Positions 26,483-35,769 are shown, counted from the first letter of the stretch. The stretch is DNA of 62,242 bases from DASYAE01 sp036501535 (GCA_036501535.1 DASYAE010000218.1:1-62242), one strand, 5' to 3'. Notes: generated by a model not told the origin, from the letters alone. Numbers and translations are program-made.

Positions 26483-27409
26483 ATGCCCGTTCCCGAGTCG
26501 GCGCGGCGTGAGCCGCGCTGCTTGGTCGGCACGGCCGGGTGGGCGGACCGGGACCTGATCGAGAGCGGCTGGTACCCGGCCGAAGTCCGCAGTCCGGCCG
26601 AACGGCTCGCCTACTATGCGGACCGATTCGCGCTGGTCGAGGTCGATTCGCCGTTCTATGCGATACCCGGACAGTCGGCGGTGCTCGGGTGGGCGCAGAG
26701 CAGCCCGAGCGGCTTCGTGATGGATGTGAAGGCTTATTCGCTGCTCACCGGTCACCGCACGCGCACGGCGACGCTGCCGCCGGACCTGCGCGAACTGGCG
26801 GAGGGCGCACGGATCGCGGCAGGCAGCGCAACTAAGGAGCTTCTCGACGCGACCTGGCAGTGGTTCCACGCGGCAGTCGAGCCTCTACGGCAGGCCGGCC
26901 GGCTCGGACTGGTCCTCATGCAGTTCCCGCCGACGTGCCGGGCGGAGCCGCAGGGCCTGCGACGCGTCGAGGAGGCCTTGTCCCTCTGCGCACCGCTTCA
27001 GGCCGCGGTGGAGTTCCGGCACGACTCGTGGCTCGACGCGGCACACCGTGATCGTGCTCTGGCACTGCTGCGGGCGTACAACGCGGCTTTCGTCTGCGTC
27101 GACATGCCGCAGTCGCAGTCCCATGCGATGCCGCCCGACGCGGAGCTGACGGCGGACAAGGCGGTCATCAGGCTGCACGGCCACAGCGCGATGTGGGCCG
27201 ACGGCGGCAAAGAGGCGCGCTACCGGTACGAGTACACGGAAGCCGAACTGGCTGCATGGGCCGAACGGGCGCAGCGCCTTTCCCGGAGCGTCGACGAGGT
27301 ACACATCGTGGTCAACACCTGCTGTGCGGGGGCGGCACAGCGGGCGGCGGCGCGGTTGCGCGAGTTCGTCGATCCGATCGCGGACGACACCCGTGGCGAC
27401 ACCGCGTAG
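26483..27409 (+). CDS. DUF72 (YecE-like) TIM-barrel protein
   Basis: A 308-residue DUF72 protein: LVGTAGWADRDLIESGWYP, FALVEVDSPFYAIP, QFPPT, AAVEFRHDSWLD and VVNTCCAGAAQRAA. The fold is a TIM barrel related to xylose isomerase-like enzymes; the biochemical role of this family is not known. ATG 26483 is chosen since GAGGAGG lies 5 bases upstream. Confidence 0.85.
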   Translation: MPVPESARREPRCLVGTAGWADRDLIESGWYPAEVRSPAERLAYYADRFALVEVDSPFYAIPGQSAVLGWAQSSPSGFVMDVKAYSLLTGHRTRTATLPPDLRELAEGARIAAGSATKELLDATWQWFHAAVEPLRQAGRLGLVLMQFPPTCRAEPQGLRRVEEALSLCAPLQAAVEFRHDSWLDAAHRDRALALLRAYNAAFVCVDMPQSQSHAMPPDAELTADKAVIRLHGHSAMWADGGKEARYRYEYTEAELAAWAERAQRLSRSVDEVHIVVNTCCAGAAQRAAARLREFVDPIADDTRGDTA

Positions 27410-27438
27410 GAAATCGGATCCGGGGTACCCGCCCGCCC

Positions 27439-28632
27439 ATGTCGGACGATGATGATGAGGGCGCCGAGAGCCCGGCGCCGAAGCCGGACGACGGCGCAGA
27501 ACTGCCGTCGGCAGAGCCGTCGTCAGCAGCGCTTTCAACGGCAGAGCCGTCACCAGACGCAGCGGAGACGTCCGGCACGGACACGGAATCCGCGCAGCCC
27601 CCGGATCCAGAACCGCAGCCCCCTGAGCCGCAGTCCGCGGAACCCGTGCAGGCCGACGGCGAGACCGCCGCTGACGACGACGCCCCGCAGCATGCTGCCG
27701 AGGCTTCGGAGCCGGCCGCCGAGCCCGAGGCAGACGGTTGGCCCGAGGCGGATGGTGGGCACACCGCCGTCATGGAGCCGGTGCGCGAACCGGAGACCCA
27801 AGTCATCGCGCGCATCGAGCCGGACACCGAGCGGCTGTCGGCTGATCCGCCGCAGACCGATCCCGGAACCCCGCCGCCTGCGACCCCGCCGGACGAACGT
27901 GCGCAAGCCGCCGGGCCCGACCGCTCGAACCGCACGCTGCTGCTGTTCGGCGCGGTCATCGTCGGCATACTGATCATCGGGGTGCTCGGCGCGGTCATCG
28001 GCAGTGCGGCGCGCCGCGGCTCCGGTTCCGGCGAGCCCGGCACGACCCCCGCCTTCAGCATCCCGGCGAGCGGGGTGAGCGTCGTCGAACTCGACGGCGT
28101 CGCCGGCAAGGTCTCGATCAACACGGCGGCGACGTCCTCCGTCCAGATCTCCAGCGGCAGCCCGGCGCAGCTGGGGCACCAGTTCGACGCCGCGACGCAC
28201 ACCCTGGACCTGTCCTGCGCGACGAGCGGCGGTAACTGTCCCGCGGCGGCCTACACGGTGACGATCCCCGAGCACGTCGGCCTGACACTGCACCAGATCT
28301 CCGGGCAGACCACCCTCGCCGGCGTCTCCGGCCCGATCAGCATCACCGCCGGCTCGGCGAGCACCACGGCGACCGGCCTGACCGCGACGAGCTTCACGGC
28401 GGTCATCACCGGCGGGGAGCTGGACGCCGCGTTCACCGGCGTGCCGCAGCACGTCAGCGTCTCCGTCATCTCGGCCCAGGCGACGCTGCACCTGCCCGGC
28501 AGCGCGCAGTACGCCGTGGACGAGCAGATCATCGCCGGATCCGCGAACGTGCAGATCCCGCGGGTCGCGGGCGCCCCGAACGTAGTGGAGGCTAACGTCA
28601 CATCGGGGCAGATCACCCTGCTCGCGGACTGA
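27439..28632 (+). CDS. One-pass protein with DUF4097-like outer domain
   Basis: A 397-residue protein. Residues 1-170 are a disordered acidic cytoplasmic tail (runs of Glu/Ser/Pro). One membrane helix LLLFGAVIVGILIIGVLGAVI lies near 172-192. The outer part (200-397) looks like the DUF4097 adhesin-like beta-solenoid (VVELDGVAGKVSIN, ISITAGSASTTATGLTATSF). No enzyme motif is visible. It stands between the DUF72 gene and a patatin gene. Confidence 0.65.
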   Translation: MSDDDDEGAESPAPKPDDGAELPSAEPSSAALSTAEPSPDAAETSGTDTESAQPPDPEPQPPEPQSAEPVQADGETAADDDAPQHAAEASEPAAEPEADGWPEADGGHTAVMEPVREPETQVIARIEPDTERLSADPPQTDPGTPPPATPPDERAQAAGPDRSNRTLLLFGAVIVGILIIGVLGAVIGSAARRGSGSGEPGTTPAFSIPASGVSVVELDGVAGKVSINTAATSSVQISSGSPAQLGHQFDAATHTLDLSCATSGGNCPAAAYTVTIPEHVGLTLHQISGQTTLAGVSGPISITAGSASTTATGLTATSFTAVITGGELDAAFTGVPQHVSVSVISAQATLHLPGSAQYAVDEQIIAGSANVQIPRVAGAPNVVEANVTSGQITLLAD

Positions 28633-28705
28633 CAGCCGGGCGTCCGTGGGCCCGCACCGCCCGCGCAGTCGCCACCGGCAGGCACGTCGAAGGGAAGGCC
28701 CGCTC

Positions 28706-29644
28706 ATGGTCGGCAATGGCAGGGACGGGGCCGAGGCGGTCGACGCCGGGGATGCCGCGCCTGTACTGGCGGCGAAATCCACGCCGGCTCGACAGGCGGC
28801 GGCCGCGCTGAATTATGAGACCGTGTTCGTCCTCGGCGGCGGCGGACACCTCGGCGCGTATGAGGTCGGCATGCTCAAAGCGCTGCTCGAAGCCGGCGTC
28901 AAGCCCGATGCGGTGCTCGGCACCTCGGCCGGCGCGATCAACGGCGCGGCGCTGGCCGCGGACCCGACCTCGGACGCGGTGGCCCGCCTCGAGAAGCTGT
29001 GGACCGGCCTGAGCGCCGGCGGGATCTTCGAGGACTCGCTGTTCACGCGGCTCGGCACGATGATGCGCAGCCGCACGCACATGCACTCGAACACGACGCT
29101 GCGCCGCATGCTGGCAGAGAGCATGCCGGTCGAGCGGATCGAGGACCTGCAGGTGCCGTTCCAGTGCGTGGCCGCCTCGATCGAGCGGGCCGCCGAGCAC
29201 TGGTTCAGCACCGGGCCCATCGTCGAGGCGGTGCTCGCCTCGTGCGCGGTGCCGGGCCTGCTCCCGCCGGTCAGGATCGACGGGGAGCACTTCCTCGACG
29301 GCGGCCTGGTCGACAGCGTGCCCGTCGGGCGGGCGGTGGCTCTCGGCGCGCGCACTGTGTACGTTTTGCACGCCGGGCGCCTAGAGCAACCGCTCCAGGC
29401 GCCGAAGCAGCCGTGGGAGGTCGCCGCGGTAGCCTTCGAGATCTCCCGGCGGCACCGGTTCGCGCGCGACATGGCGCAACTGCCGGAGGGGGTGACCGTG
29501 CACCTGCTCCCCACAGGCGCCGACCGGCTGGCAAGCGCGAATTGGGCCCAATACGTCCGCTATCGGGACTATGCCATCGCTCATGAGCGCATCCAGCAGG
29601 CGTATCGCGCCAGCCTTGCCTATCTCGGCGCCGCGCCGGAGTAA
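28706..29644 (+). CDS. Patatin-like phospholipase
   Basis: A 312-residue patatin. The oxyanion loop LGGGGHLGAYEVG (near 46), nucleophile elbow GTSAGAING (near 73) and catalytic Asp in FLDGGLVDS (near 200) are complete. These enzymes free fatty acids from phospholipids. AAGGGAAGG precedes the ATG. The next gene, 63 bp on, is an acyltransferase that could reuse fatty acids, so a lipid-remodelling pair is plausible. Confidence 0.88.
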   Translation: MVGNGRDGAEAVDAGDAAPVLAAKSTPARQAAAALNYETVFVLGGGGHLGAYEVGMLKALLEAGVKPDAVLGTSAGAINGAALAADPTSDAVARLEKLWTGLSAGGIFEDSLFTRLGTMMRSRTHMHSNTTLRRMLAESMPVERIEDLQVPFQCVAASIERAAEHWFSTGPIVEAVLASCAVPGLLPPVRIDGEHFLDGGLVDSVPVGRAVALGARTVYVLHAGRLEQPLQAPKQPWEVAAVAFEISRRHRFARDMAQLPEGVTVHLLPTGADRLASANWAQYVRYRDYAIAHERIQQAYRASLAYLGAAPE

Positions 29645-29707
29645 GCGAGATAGGCGCGTTGAGACAGGCCGAGGCGAGACGGACGGCAGAGAGGCAGGGC
29701 TGCGGGC

Positions 29708-30781
29708 ATGGGAGTGGTGGTACGCAGCTTGCTGCGGCACACGCTGATGCGCCGCATGGTCACTGTCACGGTGCTGCTGCTCTTCACCGCGGTCGCAGCG
29801 GTCGGGCTCCTGGTCGTGCTCGTGGTGACCGGGCCGTTCGCTCTGCGCCGCGGCGGCCGGGGGCGCCCGGTCCGCTTCGGCGTCTTTCTGGGGGTGTACC
29901 TGACGGCCGAGTGGGCCGGCCTGCTTTCGGCCGTCTGGCTGTGGATGCGGGCCGGCTTCGGCACCCGTCTGGCCGCAGAGCGCCATCAGGATGCGAACTA
30001 CGCGTTGCTGACCAGGCTGCTCGGCTGGCTGTACGTCACGGCCATCCGAGTGTTCGATCTGCGGATCGAGGTCCTTCCGGCGAAGCCGGACGAGCTGGAG
30101 CCGGAGCCGCAGGACGTCGCCGACCTGCCGGACCGCCCGCTGCTCGTCTTCAGCCGCCACGCCGGCCCCGGGGACTCGTTCCTGCTGGTCTACGCGCTGC
30201 TCGCGCGGCTGCACCGGCGGCCGCGCATCGTGCTCAAGCAGCTGCTCGCCCTCGACCCGCTGTTGGACGTGCTGGTGAGCCGTATGCCGCACAGCTTTGT
30301 CGGCCCCGGCAACCACAGCGCTGACGCGATCAGGCAGATCACGACAGAAATGGGTCCGCGCGACGCGCTCATCGTGTTCCCGGAGGGCGCGAACTTCACC
30401 GCGGAGCGCCGCCGCCGCGCGATGGCCATGCTGCGCCTCCGACCCCTCGGCCCCCGCAGCACCACCCGCCGGGCGCAGGCACTCAAGAACGTCCTGCCGC
30501 CTCACCCGTCCGGCGTCTCCGCGGCGATCGACGCTGCGCCGGACGGGTCGATCGTGGCCTTCGTCGCCCACACGGGCCTGGACCATCTGGAGTCGGTCGC
30601 CGGGGTCTGGGACGGCACGCCGCTCACCGGTCCGGTCGAGGTGACCTGGTGGATCGTCCCGGCCGACCGGGTCCCGGCCGGTGCGGACGCGCGGGTGCGC
30701 TGGCTGGTGGACAACTGGACCAGGGTCGACACCTGGATCAAGCAGAACCACCAGGCCCGGGAGCGCCCTCCCCAGCCGTGA
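29708..30781 (+). CDS. PlsC-type acyltransferase, membrane protein
   Basis: A 357-residue protein with an N-terminal hydrophobic part (two helices, residues 18-80) and the acyltransferase motifs HAGPGD (HX4D type) in FSRHAGPGDSF and the FPEGANFT second motif. The family transfers an acyl chain to glycerol-3-phosphate or lysophosphatidate. The two membrane segments suggest it works at the membrane surface. It ends 46 bp before the convergent SDR gene at a GC-rich hairpin. Confidence 0.8.
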   Translation: MGVVVRSLLRHTLMRRMVTVTVLLLFTAVAAVGLLVVLVVTGPFALRRGGRGRPVRFGVFLGVYLTAEWAGLLSAVWLWMRAGFGTRLAAERHQDANYALLTRLLGWLYVTAIRVFDLRIEVLPAKPDELEPEPQDVADLPDRPLLVFSRHAGPGDSFLLVYALLARLHRRPRIVLKQLLALDPLLDVLVSRMPHSFVGPGNHSADAIRQITTEMGPRDALIVFPEGANFTAERRRRAMAMLRLRPLGPRSTTRRAQALKNVLPPHPSGVSAAIDAAPDGSIVAFVAHTGLDHLESVAGVWDGTPLTGPVEVTWWIVPADRVPAGADARVRWLVDNWTRVDTWIKQNHQARERPPQP

Positions 30782-30783
30782 GC

Positions 30784-30816
30784 CCGGCCGGCCGGCCAGC
30801 CGGCCGACCGGCCGGG
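30784..30816. terminator. GC-rich bidirectional terminator hairpin
   Basis: A run of GGCCGGCC-like repeats folds on itself between the convergent PlsC and SDR genes (CCGGCCGGCC paired with GGCCGACCGG, one mismatch). Confidence 0.45.
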
Positions 30817-30827
30817 CACGCGGCGAC

Positions 30828-31694
30828 TCAGCCCTCGAAGTCCGTGCCGCGGCTGACCGCCTCCCAGGCGTCGAACTCCTGCCGGGCCGCGCCGAGGCTG
30901 GCGGCGATGGCGTCGGCCGCGTCGTTGCCGAGCGGGAGGCGCAGCGGGGTCTTCTGCGCCTGCAGCGCGGCGAGGATGGCCTCGGCCGCCTTCGCCGGGT
31001 CGCCGGGCTGCTTGCCGTCGCTGTCCGGGAGATCGACGCGGACCCGGCCGACCGTGTCGGCGTAGGCCGGGTTCGACGCGGACTGCAGCAGCGCCGAGCC
31101 GCCGGCGAACCCGGTGCGGAACGCGCCCGGCTCGACGATCACGACCTTGATGCCGAAGGGCGCGACCTCGAGGGCGAGCGCCTCGGACAGGCCCTCGAGG
31201 GCGAACTTGGTGGCCGAGTAGCCGCCGACGCCGGGGAACGAGAAGCGGCCGCCCATGCTGCTCATCTGCACGATCGCGCCGGAGCCGCGCTCGCGCATGT
31301 GCGGCAGCACGGCGCGGGTCAGCGCCGCCGGGCCGAAGAAGTGCAGGTCCATCAGTTCCCGCAGTTCCCGGTCGGTCGTCTCCTCGACCGCGCCGATCAG
31401 GCCGCGGCCGGCGTTGTTGACGAGCACGTCGACGCGCCCGTACCAGAGCAGGATCTCGCCGACCGCCGCGGTGATGCGGGCCGGATCGGTGACGTCCAGC
31501 TCGAGCGGGACCACCCGGTCCGGGTGCGCCCGGGCCAGGTCGGCCAGCGCCTGCGGCCGGCGGGCCGCGGCCACCACCGTGTCGCCTGAGGCCACCGCGG
31601 CCTCGGTCAGGGCCCTGCCGAAGCCGGAGGTGGCGCCGGTGATCAGCCAGACCCGTCCGGCCGCGGTGCGCTCGGGGGTTGCGGTGTCGGTCAT
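30828..31694 (-). CDS. Short-chain dehydrogenase/reductase
   Basis: A 288-residue SDR. Cofactor motif ITGATSGFGRAL, ADP-loop AAARR (Arg suggests NADP), NAG motif in VLVNNAGRGL, catalytic Ser in MSSMGG and Tyr-x-x-x-Lys in GYSATKFALEG. It is divergent from a LysR regulator, a common pair, so expression probably depends on that regulator. Confidence 0.9.
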   Translation of the reverse strand: MTDTATPERTAAGRVWLITGATSGFGRALTEAAVASGDTVVAAARRPQALADLARAHPDRVVPLELDVTDPARITAAVGEILLWYGRVDVLVNNAGRGLIGAVEETTDRELRELMDLHFFGPAALTRAVLPHMRERGSGAIVQMSSMGGRFSFPGVGGYSATKFALEGLSEALALEVAPFGIKVVIVEPGAFRTGFAGGSALLQSASNPAYADTVGRVRVDLPDSDGKQPGDPAKAAEAILAALQAQKTPLRLPLGNDAADAIAASLGAARQEFDAWEAVSRGTDFEG

Positions 31695-31803
31695 CTGTGG
31701 CTCCTGTGCGTTTCTGCGGGCTCTGCGTCGCGGGGCGACGTCCTTCGTGTTCCGTTATGCCAGGGTCCGGCAGGTGCCGTCCAAGACAGCTTTTCGGCCG
31801 AGC

Positions 31804-31820
31804 CATAAACATCGTTTATG
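31804..31820. promoter_or_regulatory. LysR-type operator
   Basis: CATAAAC-ATC-GTTTATG is a perfect 7-bp inverted repeat with the T-N11-A form expected of LysR sites. It sits 9 bp upstream of the LysR start and 110 bp upstream of the SDR start, so it could serve for autoregulation. Confidence 0.6.
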
Positions 31821-31828
31821 ATCGCAGG

Positions 31829-32764
31829 ATGGAGTTGCGCCAGTTGCGCTACCTCGTGGCGATCGCGGACGCCGGGAATCTCGGCCGGGCTGCGGAACGG
31901 CTCTTCGTCAGCCAGCCCGCGCTGTCCTACGCGCTGCGCCGGCTGGAATCGGAACTCGGCGTCCGGCTGTTCGAGCGCCACGCCGGCGGGGTCACCGCGA
32001 CCGCGGCCGGGCGCGAGGTGGTGGACGAGGCCCGGCAGGTGATCCAGCAGGCCGACCGAGTCGCCGCGGCCGCGGACCGGCATCGGCGCGGGCACACCGG
32101 GGTGCTGCGGGTCGGCTTCGAGGCCAGCGGTGCGGGCGAGCTGACCACGCGGGCGCGGGCCGAGTTCGCCCGGCGCCACCCGGGCGTGCGGGTCGAGCCG
32201 AAGCGGTTCGACTGGGGCGAGGAGGCCGCGGCGCTGCGGGACGGCCGCGCAGACGTCTCCTTCGTCTGGCTGCCGGCCGACCTCGACGGCCTGCGCTCCG
32301 AGGTGGTGCACATTGAGCCGCGGGTGGTGGGCCTCCCGTCCGGCCACCCGCTGGCCCGTCGGGACGGCGTATCCGTGCTCGAGGTCAACGACGAGCCGCT
32401 GATGTGGACCGAGCGGGCGCCGCGCGCGTGGGTCGACTGGTGGGCCGTCAATCCCCGGCCGGACGGCTCCGAGCCGCGCTGGGGGCCGACCAACGACAAC
32501 GTCGAGGAGATGCTCGAGACCGTGGCCGGCGGCGCCGCGATCTGCTTCGCGCCGCTCAGCATGGCCCGCTACTACGCGCGCCCCGACCTGGCGTGGGTGC
32601 CGCTGACCGACGTCGAGCCGCTGCGCGTCGCGCTCGCCTGGGCCGAGGGCGCGCGGGACCCGCTGGTGCACAACTTCGTCCGGGTGGTGCGCCAACTGGC
32701 CGGCTACACTGCGGCCGGCCCGGACACCGCGGTCGGCGCGGACCGCCGGGATCAGAAGGCTTAG
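31829..32764 (+). CDS. LysR family transcriptional regulator
   Basis: A 311-residue LysR regulator. The HTH is at the start (LRQLRYLVAIADAGNLGRAA then LFVSQPALSYALRRLESEL). The effector-binding domain starts near residue 90 and has two lobes (GVLRVGFEAS, VWLPADLDGL). Start ATG 31829 begins the conserved part. It is divergent from an SDR gene with a perfect palindrome between them. Confidence 0.93.
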   Translation: MELRQLRYLVAIADAGNLGRAAERLFVSQPALSYALRRLESELGVRLFERHAGGVTATAAGREVVDEARQVIQQADRVAAAADRHRRGHTGVLRVGFEASGAGELTTRARAEFARRHPGVRVEPKRFDWGEEAAALRDGRADVSFVWLPADLDGLRSEVVHIEPRVVGLPSGHPLARRDGVSVLEVNDEPLMWTERAPRAWVDWWAVNPRPDGSEPRWGPTNDNVEEMLETVAGGAAICFAPLSMARYYARPDLAWVPLTDVEPLRVALAWAEGARDPLVHNFVRVVRQLAGYTAAGPDTAVGADRRDQKA

Positions 32765-32767
32765 CTT

Positions 32768-33382
32768 TCAGGCAGGCGCAGGCGGCGGACGCAGGCCGTC
32801 GAAGATCACCGCGAGGGCGTCGGCCCGCAGATCCTCGTCCCAGCCGCCCTGCACCGCAGCCTGGCAGACCCCTGCGATCAACGCGACCACGGTCTCGGCA
32901 CGCACGTCGGCGCGCACCGTCCCGGCGGCCTGGGCCAGCGCGAGCAGCCGCCCGATCTGCTCGCCGAGGCTCTGCACCGAGGCGCCGACGGAGAGCGCCA
33001 TCCCCTCGTCGGCCAGCAGGGCGACGACGCTCTGCTTACGCGCCGCCTGGTCGACGAGCCGGGTGAAGAACTCGAACAGCGCGGTGGCCGGATCGCCGTG
33101 CTCGGCCACCTCGGCCGCGTCCTGGGCCAGCCGGGCCAGCAGGTCCTTCATGATCGCCTGCAGCAGCGCCTGCTTGGTCGGGAAGTGCCGGAACACGGTG
33201 CCGACCGCGACCCCGGCCTGCGCCGCGACCTGCTCCGTCGAGCCGGCCGCGCCGTCCCGGGCGAACACAGCCTCGGCCGCGGCCAGAATCAGAGCCCGGT
33301 TGCGCAGTGCGTCGGCGCGCGGGCGGCGGGCCGGGGCGCCGGAATCGGCGGCGGGTCCGGGGTCGGTCGGTGCAGTACCCAT
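32768..33382 (-). CDS. TetR family regulator
   Basis: A 204-residue TetR protein. HTH: ALRNRALILAAAEAVFARDG, STEQVAAQAGVAVGTVFRHFPTKQAL. The ligand-binding part is helical with no assignable ligand. ATG 33382 is chosen over GTG 33400, which would start inside an operator. It ends 3 bp from the LysR stop. Twin palindromes lie just upstream, between it and the SnoaL-like gene. Confidence 0.9.
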   Translation of the reverse strand: MGTAPTDPGPAADSGAPARRPRADALRNRALILAAAEAVFARDGAAGSTEQVAAQAGVAVGTVFRHFPTKQALLQAIMKDLLARLAQDAAEVAEHGDPATALFEFFTRLVDQAARKQSVVALLADEGMALSVGASVQSLGEQIGRLLALAQAAGTVRADVRAETVVALIAGVCQAAVQGGWDEDLRADALAVIFDGLRPPPAPA

Positions 33383-33389
33383 TGAAAAG

Positions 33390-33430
33390 TGAGTCTCCAC
33401 TCATCATACTGAACATGAGTCGCAACTCAT
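33390..33430. promoter_or_regulatory. Twin TetR operators
   Basis: Site 1 TGAGT-CTCC-ACTCA (33390-33403) and site 2 ATGAGT-CGCA-ACTCAT (33415-33430) share the half-site TGAGT and lie 26 bp apart centre to centre. They are 8-48 bp upstream of the TetR start and 29-69 bp upstream of the SnoaL-like gene, so the regulator probably represses both. Confidence 0.65.
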
Positions 33431-33458
33431 CTTAGCCGACACCGAAGGGACCGCCCCG

Positions 33459-33938
33459 ATGAACGCCGACACGACCGCGCAGGGCGCGCCGCTCACCCCG
33501 CGCGAGGTCTTCGCCCTCATGCAAGAGGCCTGGCTCGGCCGGCGCGACGACGGCGACCTGTTCGCCGAGGACGTGCTGATCGAGGCGCCGTTCGCCCCGC
33601 CCGGCCACCCGAGGCGCCGCGAGGGGCGTGACAACGTCCTAAGTTTCTATCGGCCGCAGCGGGCCGCGTTCCCGGTGCGCTTCGAGGAGGTCCGCGACAC
33701 CGTGGTGCACGAGACCGCCGACCCCGAGGTCATCGTGGTCGAATACACGCTGGCCGGCACGGTCACCACGACCGGCCACCACGGCAGCGCGCCGTTCATC
33801 GGCGTGCTGCGGGTCCGGGACGGCAGGATCGCCGGCTGGCGCGAGTATCAGGACACGCTGGCCATCGCGCAGGCCGTGGGCCGCCTGCCGGACCTGCTCG
33901 CGGCCGCACAGGCACAAGCACAACCGCAAGCACAGTAA
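33459..33938 (+). CDS. SnoaL-like (NTF2-fold) protein
   Basis: A 159-residue NTF2-like protein: REVFALMQEAWLGRRDDG, FAEDVLIEAPFAPPGHPRRREG, VVEYTLAGTV, VRDGRIAGWREYQD. This fold includes ketosteroid isomerase and polyketide cyclases; the active site cannot be assigned. A Gln/Ala tail ends it. It is divergent from a TetR gene with twin operators and is likely its main target. Confidence 0.82.
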   Translation: MNADTTAQGAPLTPREVFALMQEAWLGRRDDGDLFAEDVLIEAPFAPPGHPRRREGRDNVLSFYRPQRAAFPVRFEEVRDTVVHETADPEVIVVEYTLAGTVTTTGHHGSAPFIGVLRVRDGRIAGWREYQDTLAIAQAVGRLPDLLAAAQAQAQPQAQ

Positions 33939-33953
33939 GCCGCGCGCCGCGCG

Positions 33954-34538
33954 TCAGTCGCCGGACGCGGCCTCGCGCAACTCGCCGAACGCCGCGGCGA
34001 GCGTGGCTGCGGTCCAGTGCGCATTGAGCCCGCTCGGATTGGGCAGCACCCACAGCCGGCTGTCGGCGATCTGCTCCAGCTGCGGTCCGATCGCCGCGCG
34101 GCGCCGGTCGAAGGCCTCGCGGTACGCCGTGATCCCGACCACGGCCACCCAGCGCGGCCGGAACTGCGCGGCCTTGCGCTCCAGGATGCGCCCGCCGGCG
34201 CGCAGTTCGTCGCGGGTCAGCTCGTCCGCTCGTGCGGTCGCGCGGGCGGCCACGTTGCTGATGCCCAGGCCCAGAGCGAGCAGTTCCTCCTGGCGTGCGG
34301 GGCCGAGCAGGGCCGGGGTGAAGCCGGAGGCGTGCAGCGCGGGCCAGAACCGGTTGCCCGGCCGCGCGAAGTGCCTGCCGGTCGCCGCAGACCACAGGCC
34401 CGGGTTGATGCCGCAGAACAGCACCCGCAGATCCGGCGCGATCACGTCGGGGATCGTGGCGCCGTGCGCCGCGGCCATCTGCGCCGCGGTCGGGCGGCGG
34501 GTCGCGTTCCGGTCCGCCGGGCGTGCCGTCGTGGTCAT
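33954..34538 (-). CDS. mug: G/U mismatch-specific DNA glycosylase
   Basis: A 194-residue Mug-family glycosylase: catalytic loop GINPGLWSAATGRHFARPGN and wedge NPSGLNAHW. It removes uracil or thymine from G mismatches, or ethenocytosine, in a high-GC genome where cytosine deamination is frequent. It is followed downstream by no partner; upstream (8 bp) lies the permease end, same strand. Confidence 0.9.
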   Translation of the reverse strand: MTTTARPADRNATRRPTAAQMAAAHGATIPDVIAPDLRVLFCGINPGLWSAATGRHFARPGNRFWPALHASGFTPALLGPARQEELLALGLGISNVAARATARADELTRDELRAGGRILERKAAQFRPRWVAVVGITAYREAFDRRRAAIGPQLEQIADSRLWVLPNPSGLNAHWTAATLAAAFGELREAASGD

Positions 34539-34545
34539 TCCGCCA

Positions 34546-35769
34546 TTATTCCGTGTGGTGTGAGTGCTCTGAGTGCGGGGTGTGCGGCGACGACCCGTGC
34601 CCGTGCTGCGCGTGGGAGTGCTCCGCCGGCTCCGCCGCGTCGGGGCCGCCGCCCATCATCCGCAGCATCGCGCCGCCGCCGGTGCGCGCGAACCGGATCG
34701 CGAGCACCGCCGCGACGACGAGGAACACGATGTTCAGGAAGGTCGTATAGTTCCAGGTCGGGTGGCCGCTCGGCAGGTGCGCCGCCGCCTGGTCGGGGAT
34801 CAGGCCTAGGCCGCCGAAGACGAACTCGATGACATAGCCGGCCGTCGCCATCGCCGCGTAGAACGCGCCGAGCACGACCGCGGCCATCCGCGCGCCGTAG
34901 TACTTCCGGTAGATGTTCAGGATCGGCAGGATGATCAGGTCGGCGAAGATGAACGCCACCACGCCGCCGAAGCTGATGCCGCCCTTCCACAGCACCACGG
35001 CCAGCGGCACGTTCCCGATCGAGCAGACGAAACTGGCGGCAGCTACCAGCGGACCGATCAGCGGGCCCCACAGCCGCGCCGCCAGCGGGTGCCCGGCCAG
35101 GAAGAGGTGCTGCCAGAAGCGGTCCGGGACCCACGCCGCGACGGCTCCCGCGATCAGCAGCCCGCCGACCAGGTCCCGCCAGATCGCGGCGAGTTCCATC
35201 ACGAATACGTGCGCGACGGCGGTGAAGCCCTCGCCGGAGAACAGGCGGGCGGCCAGCGAGCCGCCGCGCGCCACGGACATGTCCATCGCCGCATGGCCCT
35301 CCATGGAGCCGGCGACGCCGCGTTCCGCCTGCTCCCGTGCCGCGCGCAGCAGCCGGTCCCGCACCAGCAGCCGGAACAGCACGGCCACCAGCACGATCAT
35401 CAGCGGCCCGGCGGCGTACTCGGCCAGGGTGAACTGCCAGCCCATCAGCAGCGCCAGGATGACCCCGAGCTCGACCACCAGGTTGGTCGAGGCGATCTCG
35501 AAGGCCATCGCGGCGGTGAAGTCGGCGCCCTTGCGGAACAGAGAGCGGGCCAGCGCCACGGCCGCGTAGGAGCAGGAGGACGAGGCGGCGCCCAGCCCGG
35601 CCGCCGCGGCGAGGGCGCGCGGCCGCGCGTCGCCGAGCAGCCGCACCACGGCGGACCTGCGGACCAGTGCCTGTACGACGGCGGACAACAGGAAGCCGAG
35701 CACCAGCGACCAGACGATCTGCCAGGTCATCGATCCGGCTTCGGACAGCGCGTGGATGATCGCGGACAC
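34546..35769 (-). CDS. ArsP/DUF318-type permease with His-rich tail
   Basis: A 407-residue permease of the ArsP_1 (PF03773) type. It has two groups of membrane helices (WSLVLGFLLSAVVQALV, LVVELGVILALLMGW; VFMELAAIWRDL, VAFIFADLIILPI), a conserved GAASSSCSYAA motif and a C-terminus with HSHAQHGHGSS and repeated His. Transport of arsenicals, metals or sulfur species is typical of the family. GTG 35769 is chosen because GGAAAGGGG precedes it and the CsoR-type operator (35812-35828) then lies 43 bp upstream; a start at 35847 would place it inside the gene. Confidence 0.75.
   Translation of the reverse strand: MSAIIHALSEAGSMTWQIVWSLVLGFLLSAVVQALVRRSAVVRLLGDARPRALAAAAGLGAASSSCSYAAVALARSLFRKGADFTAAMAFEIASTNLVVELGVILALLMGWQFTLAEYAAGPLMIVLVAVLFRLLVRDRLLRAAREQAERGVAGSMEGHAAMDMSVARGGSLAARLFSGEGFTAVAHVFVMELAAIWRDLVGGLLIAGAVAAWVPDRFWQHLFLAGHPLAARLWGPLIGPLVAAASFVCSIGNVPLAVVLWKGGISFGGVVAFIFADLIILPILNIYRKYYGARMAAVVLGAFYAAMATAGYVIEFVFGGLGLIPDQAAAHLPSGHPTWNYTTFLNIVFLVVAAVLAIRFARTGGGAMLRMMGGGPDAAEPAEHSHAQHGHGSSPHTPHSEHSHHTE

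Noticed and set aside
30784..30816. GGCCGGCC repeats as a CRISPR or satellite array
   Set aside because: No spacers; it is a terminator-like hairpin between convergent genes.
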